From assembly GCF_030540875.1 (NCBI RefSeq), contig NZ_JAUOEM010000003.1:620001-684000 (forward strand): a stretch of DNA of 64,000 nucleotides, in the 5' to 3' direction. The translations under genes were made by a program, and so were the position numbers. This document shows positions 1-7,028 of this stretch, piece by piece; positions within the stretch are counted from its first letter, which is position 1; every line of letters starts with the position of its first letter. Below the pieces are notes generated by a model. That model was not told where the DNA came from. It saw nothing but the letters and a program-made list of their open reading frames with translations, and did not search any database. Origin of the DNA: Flavivirga amylovorans. Lineage in GTDB: Bacteria; Bacteroidota; Bacteroidia; Flavobacteriales; Flavobacteriaceae.

Positions 1-188
1 GTTCTGTCTTTTTCTGCCATATGTACCACATCATCCAAGGTGGCATTCAATATTTTTTGTCGAACTTCTGGATCGTCTTCCTGAGACAATTTAGATTTCA
101 TAGTGTCTATGGCTTTTCCCCAATTGACATCTACTTTTTCTGTTTTCTCGTTAGAATTGGTTTCCAATAAATCAAAATCGTCAGACAT
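1..188 (-). CDS. Unidentified protein, N-terminal 62 codons only
   Basis: The gene runs off the left edge of the window, and only its N-terminus is visible. It starts at the ATG whose complement is at 186-188 (MSDDFDLLETNSNEKTEKVD). The visible part is hydrophilic and highly charged, with no signal peptide or membrane segment, so it looks like a cytoplasmic protein. I do not recognise the family. The frame stays open to the edge, and codon use resembles the neighbours, which supports a real gene. The gap to its right carries hairpin-repeat remnants and a promoter that faces the other way. Confidence 0.6.
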   Translation of the reverse strand, partial: MSDDFDLLETNSNEKTEKVDVNWGKAIDTMKSKLSQEDDPEVRQKILNATLDDVVHMAEKDR

Positions 189-558
189 AGAGTTAGAGTG
201 TTTTTTTAATTATAAATATTTTTAGATAAGCAATGTCGTTAAAAAAAATCAATTTTAAAAGCAAACAAATGCTTTTAAACTCCCTTTTTATCGAAATACT
301 GAAACAAGTTCAGCACAAGCAAGTTTAGTACAAACTTGGAAATAGCAATTAAGCAGATAAACGGAAATATCAAATTTTTATTTGTCAGATAATTTCTAAA
401 CTTACAATACTTTAACTATTAGTATAATTTATTATAAGAAAGTTACATTTTTTAAAATTTCACTATTTTATTTTGTCCTAAATGGTTGTCTAAAAATTGT
501 CTACTGAATAAATTATATTATATTTGAGTGACTATTAATCAAAGACATACATCAATAT
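189..558. other. Intergenic region with repeat remnant
   Basis: This 370-base gap separates two divergent genes. Around 297-317 is a degenerate copy of the flavobacterial hairpin repeat (core TGAAACAAGTTCAGCA). It is followed by a 7-bp stem at 320-338 (CAAGTTT/AAACTTG). The rest is AT-rich. A promoter for the rightward small membrane protein lies at 497-526. I see no other coding signal. Confidence 0.6.
497..526 (+). promoter_or_regulatory. Bacteroidota-type promoter for small membrane protein
   Basis: TTG at 497-499 and TATATTTG at 519-526 are separated by 19 bases. This matches the -33/-7 pattern of the Bacteroidota primary sigma factor (TTTG, about 19-21 bases, TAnnTTTG). The start codon at 559 is 32 bases downstream of the -7 box. 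Confidence 0.6.
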
Positions 559-801
559 ATGTTATCTAACTATCCAGTTATATTTTTATTTTCTCCCTTC
601 TTAATTAACCAAGCCAATATCGTTATTGTACTAATTATTGTTGTTGTTATTTTTTCAATTTTACTGCTTTTAGGCGTCAGAAAATCTTACAAACTAAAAA
701 AGGAAAATGAGAAATTAAATAGTATGAATACAAAAATGCCTGATGAGGAAGAGGAAAATTATAAAGATTTTACAGAGGGACATATGTATGACAATAAGTA
801 A
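559..801 (+). CDS. Small single-pass membrane protein, unknown function
   Basis: This 80-residue protein has one long hydrophobic segment at about residues 20-42. A basic, coiled-coil-like stretch follows (about 43-58), then a strongly acidic tail. I do not recognise a named family. A short anchored protein with a charged cytoplasmic tail could be an adaptor or a small stress protein, but that is inference. A good promoter sits just upstream. The end of the gene abuts the left hairpin of the IS200-like element, so the insertion falls right after the stop codon and leaves the gene intact. Confidence 0.6.
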   Translation: MLSNYPVIFLFSPFLINQANIVIVLIIVVVIFSILLLLGVRKSYKLKKENEKLNSMNTKMPDEEEENYKDFTEGHMYDNK

Positions 802-805
802 ACAA

Positions 806-824
806 CCTCCGTTAAAAACGGAGG
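806..824. repeat. Left-end hairpin of IS200-like element
   Basis: This is a perfect 8-bp stem with a 3-base AAA loop, 5 bases after the stop codon of the small membrane protein. A T-rich stretch follows on the plus strand, so it may also terminate that gene's transcript. Its stem partly matches the right-end hairpin at 1322-1340. Confidence 0.65.
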
Positions 825-861
825 CTTTGATTTTCAGATTAGCCCCAAAGGGGCATTAGGT

Positions 862-1266
862 TCATTCATGATGTTCTTGATATTTCACATATCTCCGTAT
901 CATATCCTCATCTAAACCTATGGTACTTACAAAGTAACCTCTCGACCAAAAGTGATTGCCCCAATATGGTTTTTGTATTAAACTGGGATACGTCTTGAAT
1001 AGTTTGATTGCCATCTTTCCCTTTAGAATACCCATGAATTCTGATACAGAAACCTTCGGAGGGATTGAACAAACCAAATGAATGTGATCTTTTTGCACAT
1101 TCATTTCTTGAATAATGACATCTTTCCAAGTACTGATGACCTGAAGGTCATGTTCGACCAAAGTTTTTACCATACCTTCTAGAACACGGAAACGACACTT
1201 GGGAGTGAAAACAATGTGATAGTCACATTTGTAGTACACATGTGTTAATTTTCTATATTTACTCAT
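862..1266 (-). CDS. tnpA: IS200/IS605 family transposase TnpA (Y1 HUH)
   Basis: This is a single-strand DNA transposase of the Y1 HUH family, 134 residues and full length for IS200-type TnpA (about 130-155). The HUH metal motif is HIH at residues 61-63, in the context KDHIHLVCSIPP. The catalytic tyrosine is most likely Tyr126 in IRRYVKYQ, with Gln130 completing the active site. The family motif WGNHFWSRGYFVSTIG is intact near residue 102. Nothing is truncated or frameshifted, so the enzyme may be active. There is no tnpB or RNA-guided nuclease partner next to it. Confidence 0.92.
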   Translation of the reverse strand: MSKYRKLTHVYYKCDYHIVFTPKCRFRVLEGMVKTLVEHDLQVISTWKDVIIQEMNVQKDHIHLVCSIPPKVSVSEFMGILKGKMAIKLFKTYPSLIQKPYWGNHFWSRGYFVSTIGLDEDMIRRYVKYQEHHE

Positions 1267-1321
1267 CTTTAAAAAGTTTTAGATGGTAAACCTAAAAAAT
1301 GGCAGAGCCTTTAAAACATGA

Positions 1322-1346
1322 CCACCGTCAAAGACGGTGGTTTTTT
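1322..1346. repeat. Right-end hairpin of IS200-like element with T-run
   Basis: CCACCGTC-AAA-GACGGTGG occupies 1322-1340 and is followed by six T residues. It would act as a Rho-independent terminator for rightward transcription. With the matching left hairpin, it is best explained as the end of the insertion sequence. Confidence 0.6.
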
Positions 1347-1347
1347 A

Positions 1348-1582
1348 GATTTAAATAAAAAAGCACATTTTTCAACTTATATTTATTTAATGATTTGACT
1401 TGGACACGAATTTTACGAATTCACACAAATTCATTGTCAAATGGTTATATTGTATTGGACAAAACATGAACACAAATCATTAAAGCTGTCTATTACAGAT
1501 TAATTAGTGAAAATTTGTGAAATTCGTGTCTTTCTAAAATTATACAAAATAGCTTTTTGGCAAGCACTAATATTTTATACGC
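1348..1582. other. Intergenic region right of the IS element
   Basis: The gap between the IS element and the end of ettA holds no gene I can support. Its main content is the inverted repeat at 1403-1530. I see no clear hairpin-plus-T terminator for the leftward ettA transcript. Confidence 0.5.
1403..1530. repeat. MITE-like inverted repeat (GACACGAATTT ends)
   Basis: The left arm begins GACACGAATTTTACGAATTC at 1403. The right arm ends GTGAAATTCGTGTC at 1530, and its reverse complement begins GACACGAATTTCAC. About 90 bases lie between the arms, with no reading frame. This resembles small non-autonomous repeat elements seen between genes in Flavobacteriaceae. The name and family are not known to me. 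Confidence 0.55.
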
Positions 1583-3274
1583 TTATCTTACTAGTTTTTT
1601 ATACTTTATTCGTTTTGGCATTAAATCGCCACCAAGACGTTTCTTTTTATTTTCTTCATAATCACTAAAACTACCTTCAAAGAAATAGACTTGTGAGTCT
1701 CCTTCAAAAGCTAGTATGTGTGTACATATTCTATCTAAAAACCATCTATCGTGCGATATCACTACGGCACAACCAGCAAAGTTTTCCAACCCTTCTTCTA
1801 AGGCTCGTAATGTATTTACATCAAGGTCATTTGTTGGCTCATCTAAAAGCAATACGTTGCCTTCTTCTTTAAGTGTCATGGCAAGGTGCAAACGGTTTCT
1901 TTCTCCTCCAGAAAGTAATTTTACTTTCTTATTCTGTTCGCTTCCTGAGAAATTAAAACGGCTTAAATAAGCACGTGAATTCACTTGCTTTCCTCCCATC
2001 ATAACCAATTCTTGTTCATCACTAAAGTTTTGCCAAATTGATTTTTCTGGATCTATATTGGAATGACTTTGATCTACATAAGCTATTTGGGCAGTGTCTC
2101 CTACTTTAAACTCACCTTTATCGGGCGTTTCTTCTCCCATTATCATTCTGAAAATAGTCGTTTTACCAGCACCATTTGGTCCAATAACACCAACAATTCC
2201 AGCTTGTGGTAGGTTAAAGTTTAAATCATCATATAGCAATTTATCATCATAACCTTTACTAACTCCAATAGATTCAATAACATTGGTTCCTAATCTTGGA
2301 CCATTAGGAATATATATTTCCAGTTTTTCGTCAAGTTGTTTTTGATCTTGACTCATTAACTTATCGTAATTCTTTAAACGTGCTTTTTGCTTGGTTTGAC
2401 GTCCTTTGGCTCCTTGTCTTACCCATTCCAGCTCACGTTCTAAGGTTTTTTGACGTTTAGAAGCTGTTTTACTTTCTTGTGCTAAACGTTTTGATTTCTG
2501 ATCTAACCAAGAGGAATAGTTTCCTTTCCATGGGATTCCTTCTCCTCTATCTAACTCTAAAATCCAACCTGCTACATTATCTAAAAAGTATCTATCGTGC
2601 GTTACTGCAATCACAGTCCCTTTATATTGTGCCAAATGATGCTCTAGCCAGTGTACAGACTCCGCATCTAAGTGGTTGGTTGGCTCATCTAATAATAATA
2701 CATCTGGTTCTTGTAAAAGTAAGCGACATAGTGCTACACGGCGTTTTTCACCTCCAGAAAGTACAGCAATTTTCTTATCACCATCTGGAGTACGTAAGGC
2801 ATCCATAGCGATTTCTAGTTTGGTGTCTAGTTCCCAGGCATTGGCTGCATCGATTTGATCTTGAAGCTCGGCCTGACGGTTCATTAACTTCTCCATTTTA
2901 TCTGGATCGGAATACACTTCTTCCAAACCAAACATGTCGTTAATTTTATTATACTCATCAAGAATAGCTACGGTTTCAGCAGCACCTTCCCGTACCACTT
3001 CCATAACTGTTTTATCATCATCTAGCTTAGGTTCTTGCTCTAAAAACCCAACGGAGTAACCTTGTAAAAAGGTAACATCACCTTGGTAATTTTTATCAAC
3101 GCCTGCAATGATTTTTAATAATGTGGATTTACCCGAACCATTAAGACCCAAGATTCCAATTTTAGCTCCGTAAAAGAAGCTTAAATATATATTTTTTAAC
3201 ACAGGTGTATTTGCCCCTTGAAATGTCTTGGTTAAACCAGACATTGAGAAAATTACTTTCTTATCGTCGCTCAT
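1583..3274 (-). CDS. ettA: Energy-dependent translational throttle protein EttA (ABC-F)
   Basis: This ABC-F ATPase binds the ribosomal E site and couples translation to ATP/ADP levels. Its 563 residues are close to E. coli EttA. It has two ABC cassettes and no membrane domain. The first Walker A is GLNGSGKST (about residue 43), with signature LSGGEKRR and Walker B LLLDEPTNHLDAESV. The second cassette has GPNGAGKTT, LSGGERNR and LLLDEPTNDLD. A charged linker rich in Lys and Arg separates them, as in the P-site-interaction motif region. The ATG at 3272-3274 gives the normal family N-terminus. The small membrane protein upstream may be cotranscribed. Confidence 0.95.
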   Translation of the reverse strand: MSDDKKVIFSMSGLTKTFQGANTPVLKNIYLSFFYGAKIGILGLNGSGKSTLLKIIAGVDKNYQGDVTFLQGYSVGFLEQEPKLDDDKTVMEVVREGAAETVAILDEYNKINDMFGLEEVYSDPDKMEKLMNRQAELQDQIDAANAWELDTKLEIAMDALRTPDGDKKIAVLSGGEKRRVALCRLLLQEPDVLLLDEPTNHLDAESVHWLEHHLAQYKGTVIAVTHDRYFLDNVAGWILELDRGEGIPWKGNYSSWLDQKSKRLAQESKTASKRQKTLERELEWVRQGAKGRQTKQKARLKNYDKLMSQDQKQLDEKLEIYIPNGPRLGTNVIESIGVSKGYDDKLLYDDLNFNLPQAGIVGVIGPNGAGKTTIFRMIMGEETPDKGEFKVGDTAQIAYVDQSHSNIDPEKSIWQNFSDEQELVMMGGKQVNSRAYLSRFNFSGSEQNKKVKLLSGGERNRLHLAMTLKEEGNVLLLDEPTNDLDVNTLRALEEGLENFAGCAVVISHDRWFLDRICTHILAFEGDSQVYFFEGSFSDYEENKKKRLGGDLMPKRIKYKKLVR

Positions 3275-3328
3275 TATTAATTATTAATTTATAGTCATAA
3301 GACTTAATATGTAAAATTGTAAATAAAA

Positions 3329-3511
3329 CTAAACTCTTCCTTTTAGGGCATTAAATACCCACGCATTGGCAAAAAAGCCTACTCCAACTGCAGCAAAGCC
3401 CCAGCCAGCAACATCATCATACCTAAATGCTCCCATAGCTATCAATGCTAATCCTACAAAAATCATTATCCATGTGGCCCAAGCCAACACCGTATTTTTA
3501 TTCATTGCCAT
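3329..3511 (-). CDS. CAL67264 family small membrane protein
   Basis: The product has 60 residues and two hydrophobic segments (about 8-28 and 36-54) joined by a short RYDDVAGWG loop. This matches the flavobacterial family named after CAL67264, whose function is unknown. It lies 54 bases upstream of ettA on the same strand, so the two may share a transcript. The inner membrane is the likely location. Confidence 0.75.
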   Translation of the reverse strand: MAMNKNTVLAWATWIMIFVGLALIAMGAFRYDDVAGWGFAAVGVGFFANAWVFNALKGRV

Positions 3512-3929
3512 AATCTTTTCTATTTTGATGGTTAGTCAGAACGCAAATATCGTAAATTAATGTTTAAATTTAAATCATTCATATACTTATTCAATTTGTG
3601 CCTAACTATTTGTTTTATCATCAATATATACTACAATTCTTTTGCATAAAATCGTATAATTTCATTTTACCCTGCTTTTTTGTTATTTCTGAGCAAACGC
3701 TTATAAAAATGACTTCAAGTGTGATATTATTTGGTACTTATTTTAAAATAGCCTTAAGGTAAGGTTTAACATAAGTAACTATGATTCAATTATCCCATTA
3801 CAGACAATTAAACTTAGGAGCGACGTTTCAAAATTTAGTAAATGACACTGTTATAAATAAAAACATGAGAATCGAACAAAGAGTAAGTTTATTCATGTAT
3901 TTTATATACAAACATTACAGACATTTTCT
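3512..3929. other. Intergenic region, no supported gene
   Basis: The 418 bases are AT-rich. An ATG-initiated 50-codon frame runs from 3781 to 3933 on the plus strand and overlaps the 3' end of the pirin gene. It has no recognisable motif, no promoter and no conservation that I can judge. No strong hairpin or repeat is visible. Confidence 0.5.
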
Positions 3930-4646
3930 TTAATTCATAGGCACCTCTATAATAATTAATTTAGAAGACTCTTTTGCTTCAATAGATATGCCTTCAGTTT
4001 CTGAAATTCCAATGGCATCACGAGAATTTAAAGTATTCCCAGCTATTTCTAATTGGCCTTCAACTACAAATATGTAGAGCCCATTGTTCTCACTTTTTAC
4101 TGTTAATGATATTGAGTTATTTGTATCCAGATCAGTTCTATAAATGTATGCTTGTTGGCTTATAGGTAAGGCATCTCCTTCTAATTTATCCTTCGGCGCA
4201 ACTACAGTTTGTAGTTCGTTCTTTTGAGCTAGAACATCAAATTTCCTTTGTTCATAATTTGGAGTAACTCCCATTTCTTCAGGAATGATCCAAAGTTGCA
4301 AAAAGTTAACATGATCAGTTTTACTATCATTAAATTCTGAATGTGTTAAACCTGTACCCGCACTCATTACTTGTACCTCTCCTACTTCAATAGCACGTTT
4401 ATTTCCCATACTATCTTTGTGTGATAGTGCGCCTTTTAATGGAATAGAAATAATTTCCATATTTTGATGTGGATGTGTACCAAACCCCATTTTGGGTTGT
4501 ACAACATCGTCATTAAGTACACGGAGTGCTCCGAAATTCATACGTTCTGCATCTTGATAACTTGCAAAACTAAATGTATGATGTGATTTTAACCAGCCAT
4601 GATCGGCATATCCTCTGGTGTTTGCTTTGTGAATTATTGTTTTCAT
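3930..4646 (-). CDS. Pirin family protein (YhhW-like bicupin)
   Basis: This 238-residue pirin is the short bacterial bicupin type (E. coli YhhW is about 230 residues). The N-terminal cupin has the usual HPHQNMEIISIPLKG and SAGTGLTHSEFN motifs, whose histidines and glutamate bind one metal ion. The C-terminal cupin is degenerate, as is normal. Some pirins act as quercetin 2,3-dioxygenases or redox sensors, so the exact substrate here is not known. It is the last gene of the leftward FMN reductase-MarR-pirin-pirin set. Hairpin repeats fill the 237-base gap before it. Confidence 0.9.
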   Translation of the reverse strand: MKTIIHKANTRGYADHGWLKSHHTFSFASYQDAERMNFGALRVLNDDVVQPKMGFGTHPHQNMEIISIPLKGALSHKDSMGNKRAIEVGEVQVMSAGTGLTHSEFNDSKTDHVNFLQLWIIPEEMGVTPNYEQRKFDVLAQKNELQTVVAPKDKLEGDALPISQQAYIYRTDLDTNNSISLTVKSENNGLYIFVVEGQLEIAGNTLNSRDAIGISETEGISIEAKESSKLIIIEVPMN

Positions 4647-4662
4647 TTTTCACGTGTTTTTT

Positions 4663-4708
4663 CATTCCCTCGCCTGTGCTGAACTAGTTTAAGTAAAGGA
4701 GGGAATCT
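4663..4708. repeat. Hairpin repeat, ATTCCCTC type, degenerate copy
   Basis: CATTCCCTCG at 4663 pairs with GAGGGAAT near 4698-4706. The loop resembles the GTGCTGAAC hairpin repeats. It is a variant of the repeat at 5774-5848 in the same operon. It lies between the two pirin genes, so it would be transcribed and folded in the operon mRNA. Confidence 0.5.
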
Positions 4709-4763
4709 TATTATTTATTATCCTTTTTAATACTGTTATCGAACTTATATTAATATTTCTTTT

Positions 4764-4863
4764 GTCATGTCGAAATGAGGTACGATTGAGACATCCCATA
4801 ATATTGAATTCTTCATTGTTGTTTTCAATGATTATGTGATTTCTCCCTTTAGGTCGAAATGAC
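4764..4863. repeat. Dispersed 100-bp hairpin element, copy 1
   Basis: The element begins GTCATGTCGAAATGAGG and ends GTCGAAATGAC. Internal arms GAGACATC and GTGATTTCTC make it fold on itself. A second copy at 57465-57562 shares the first 31 bases, down to GAGACATC, and the same end. The middle differs. This pattern of conserved ends and a variable core is typical of small mobile hairpin (REP/MITE-like) elements. Confidence 0.7.
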
Positions 4864-4883
4864 TACTATTCAGGTTTTATTAT

Positions 4884-5762
4884 TTAATTTGCTGGAAGAA
4901 ATCCCATTTTACCCATTTGGTAATCTCGCATGGCTTCCATAATTTCTGTTTGGGTATTCATGACATAGGGTCCGTAAGTTGCTACCTTTTCATTAAAGGG
5001 TTCTCCTGAAAGAAATAATATTTTACTTGTATTATGTCCTTTTATCGAAAAACCATTCCCATCTTGATTAAACTGAATCAACTGATTTTCATTTAATTTC
5101 AAACTTTCCGAATCGTTAACCGTTACATCTCCATGCAATAAATAGAGCATCGACTGATGTGTTTTTGAAACTTCAATAAAATGCTCTCCTCCTTCTTCAA
5201 TGTCTATCATATAAACATTAACAACTGTTTGTGTACCTATTTTCCCGTAATTACTTTCTAATTCACCAGCAATAATTTGAATTTTCACTTTGTTGTCTTT
5301 AGAATTAACACTATTGAAATCCTCGTTTTTTGCATGCTGATAATTAGCAGGAATCATTTTCTTTTCTGCTGGTAAATTCAACCATAACTGAATCCCTTCA
5401 AGAGTTCCTCCTTTTTGAACAAACGCTTTTGTTGGTGCTTCGGCATGGATAATACCACGGCCTGCTGTTGTCCATTGCACATCGCCCGTTTTAACAATAC
5501 TCTCATTTCCTAAAGAATCTCTGTGTAATTGTTCGCCTTGAACTAAAAATGTAATGGGTTCAAACCCACGATGTGGATGTGGTCCTAAATCAAAAGGATT
5601 ATTGTCTTCTGAAATATCATAAGGACCATAATGATGTAATAATATAAATGGATCCACCATGTCTATATTTCGACTTGGTAAGGGTTGTCTTAATTGTATA
5701 GGTCCCATATTAACAAAATCACTGCGCCCTATTGTTTTTATTGTATTTGATTTCATTTTCAT
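4884..5762 (-). CDS. Pirin family protein, longer type
   Basis: This 292-residue pirin has a complete metal-binding N-terminal cupin: DLGPHPHRGFEPITFLVQG followed by TTAGRGIIHAEAP. The C-terminal cupin ends in the typical GEPFNEKVATYGPYVMNT segment. It is more typical of full-length pirins than its 238-residue neighbour, so the pair may be paralogues with separate roles. It lies between MarR and the short pirin on the minus strand. A quercetinase-like or redox-sensing role is possible but not shown by the sequence. Confidence 0.92.
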   Translation of the reverse strand: MKMKSNTIKTIGRSDFVNMGPIQLRQPLPSRNIDMVDPFILLHHYGPYDISEDNNPFDLGPHPHRGFEPITFLVQGEQLHRDSLGNESIVKTGDVQWTTAGRGIIHAEAPTKAFVQKGGTLEGIQLWLNLPAEKKMIPANYQHAKNEDFNSVNSKDNKVKIQIIAGELESNYGKIGTQTVVNVYMIDIEEGGEHFIEVSKTHQSMLYLLHGDVTVNDSESLKLNENQLIQFNQDGNGFSIKGHNTSKILFLSGEPFNEKVATYGPYVMNTQTEIMEAMRDYQMGKMGFLPAN

Positions 5763-5773
5763 GCTTTCTTTTT

Positions 5774-5848
5774 ATTCCCTCGAAGGAGGGAATCTTTTTA
5801 TCGCAACCTCAAGAAGTATAATGAGATTCCCTTCTTCGAGGGAATGAC
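5774..5848. repeat. Inverted hairpin repeat, ATTCCCTCGAAG type
   Basis: The left arm at 5774-5795 (ATTCCCTCGAAGGAGGGAAT...) pairs with the right arm at 5824-5845 with one mismatch. Each arm is also nearly palindromic, so several alternative folds are possible. It fills most of the gap between the MarR gene and the longer pirin. It could attenuate or stabilise the operon mRNA. Confidence 0.65.
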
Positions 5849-5858
5849 AAATTAATTG

Positions 5859-6296
5859 TCATCGCATTTTATCGAGCAGATTACTTAATTGCTCTGCTTC
5901 CTCTTCATTTAAATTTTTTAATAAATCTTTATTAATGGTATGTGGAATAGACGCTAAAAGCTTTTTTCCTTCTTCTGTTATTATAATTTTTACCACGCGT
6001 CTGTCATGCTCTGAGGGTAAACGTTTAATATAATTCTTGGCACATAATTTATCCATTAACCTAGTGGCATTGGGAGAACGCTCTAGCATTCTATCTTTAA
6101 TTACTTGTACCTTTAAAGGTTCTTTAGCTCCATTTAATATTCTTAAAATATTGTACTGTTGGGGAGAGATCCCAAATGGTTTAAAGAAATCATTCTGATA
6201 ACTCGTTATCCAACTTGCTGTATATATAATATTCAACAAGGCTTTAATTCTGTTATTTGGAAATTTTGAATTAATATCTTTAGAGAAGTCTCCCAT
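5859..6296 (-). CDS. MarR family transcriptional regulator
   Basis: The 145-residue protein has the MarR winged-helix fold. An N-terminal dimerisation helix comes first, then helix-turn-helix around residues 55-100, with the wing EHDRRVVKIIITEEGKKLL. MarR proteins usually repress their own operon and respond to phenolics or oxidants. It lies 20 bases after the FMN reductase gene and before two pirins. The palindrome at 6877-6896 upstream of the operon is the likely operator. Single cysteines near the DNA-binding helix that might sense oxidation are not obvious. Confidence 0.9.
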   Translation of the reverse strand: MGDFSKDINSKFPNNRIKALLNIIYTASWITSYQNDFFKPFGISPQQYNILRILNGAKEPLKVQVIKDRMLERSPNATRLMDKLCAKNYIKRLPSEHDRRVVKIIITEEGKKLLASIPHTINKDLLKNLNEEEAEQLSNLLDKMR

Positions 6297-6316
6297 TTTT
6301 CTGTATTCAGATTGAA

Positions 6317-6847
6317 TTATAACTCTTTTTGAAATAATTTCACCTTGCTTTTTAAATCAGAATCCAGTGCTTTATCTGTAATCTTTCCATCTGCAAAGTT
6401 TGTTCCAAATGATGGAAACGAAAATACTTCAACAATATTTGCCTCATGACGTGGAAATCTATCTTGTGCTATACTTAAAACTGAAGCACCTCCTCTGCCA
6501 CCTGGAGAGGTTGCCATTAATAACATAGGCTTTCCAAAAAAAGTTTTTCCTTCAATTCTAGACATCCAATCAAACAGGTTTTTAAATACCGTTGAATATG
6601 CACCATTATGTTCTGCCAATGATAAAACAATACCATCTGATGCTTTTATGGACTCTAAAAATTTATGCGCATTATCTGGAATACCATGATCAACTTCATA
6701 ATCAATACCATACAACGGTAATTCAAAGTCGTTAAGATCTAAAATATCTACTTTTACATTTTCCACCAAACTCGAAGCATATATTGCTAATTGATGATTT
6801 ATTGAGTTTTTGCTATTGCTACCTGCAAATGCTATAATATGTTTCAT
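6317..6847 (-). CDS. NADPH-dependent FMN reductase family protein
   Basis: This 176-residue flavodoxin-like protein belongs to the NADPH-dependent FMN reductase / azoreductase group. The N-terminal FMN phosphate loop is GSNSKNSINHQLA (about residues 9-21). A second flavin-binding segment, LMATSPGGRGGASVL, is near residue 110. The likely role is two-electron reduction of quinones or FMN in the cytoplasm. It is the first gene of the leftward operon that also encodes MarR and two pirins. A clear promoter precedes it. Confidence 0.88.
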   Translation of the reverse strand: MKHIIAFAGSNSKNSINHQLAIYASSLVENVKVDILDLNDFELPLYGIDYEVDHGIPDNAHKFLESIKASDGIVLSLAEHNGAYSTVFKNLFDWMSRIEGKTFFGKPMLLMATSPGGRGGASVLSIAQDRFPRHEANIVEVFSFPSFGTNFADGKITDKALDSDLKSKVKLFQKEL

Positions 6848-6869
6848 AAGTACTAATTATTTTATAGTA

Positions 6870-6900
6870 CAAATATAAAATAAAAATATTTATTTTCCAA
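6870..6900 (-). promoter_or_regulatory. Promoter of the FMN reductase-MarR-pirin operon
   Basis: Read on the minus strand, TTG (complement of 6898-6900) is followed after 20 bases by TATATTTG (complement of 6870-6877). This is a near-consensus Bacteroidota promoter. The start codon of the FMN reductase lies 22 bases downstream. Confidence 0.65.
6877..6896. promoter_or_regulatory. Candidate MarR operator palindrome
   Basis: AAAATAAA-AATA-TTTATTTT is a 20-base palindrome with 8-bp arms. It occupies almost the whole spacer between the -33 and -7 elements of the operon promoter. MarR dimers bind palindromes of about this size, so self-repression is a natural reading. It is inference, because AT-rich DNA produces such palindromes by chance. 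Confidence 0.4.
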
Positions 6901-7028
6901 GGAAACTAATTCCATGTAATATATTTTATGATTACATTAACAAAAATAGAATCGTAAGAAAATATTTTGCTTTTACACATTTCACAAGAATGGCAACTTT
7001 TGTACATTAGCAACAAACTAATTTATAC

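Larger units (their letters stand above)
802..1347 (-). mobile_element. IS200/IS605-family insertion sequence with terminal hairpins
   Basis: A single TnpA gene (862-1266) is framed by two related hairpins. The left one, 806-824, is CCTCCGTT-AAA-AACGGAGG. The right one, 1322-1340, is CCACCGTC-AAA-GACGGTGG. Both have 8-bp stems and an AAA loop, as expected for the subterminal structures that IS200/IS605 TnpA recognises. No TnpB gene is present, so this is the IS200-like organisation. Exact ends are uncertain because these elements leave no target duplication. A further hairpin at 842-854 (GCCCC-AAA-GGGGC) sits just after the transposase stop codon. Confidence 0.75.

Noticed and set aside
806-824. 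Simple terminator for the small membrane protein
   Set aside because: The matching 8-bp/AAA hairpin on the other side of the transposase makes an IS end the better reading, although it could do both.
3781-3933. 50-codon plus-strand frame starting MIQLSHYRQLNLG
   Set aside because: It has no recognisable motif, no promoter, and it overlaps the 3' end of the pirin gene. Chance ORFs of this size are common in AT-rich DNA.
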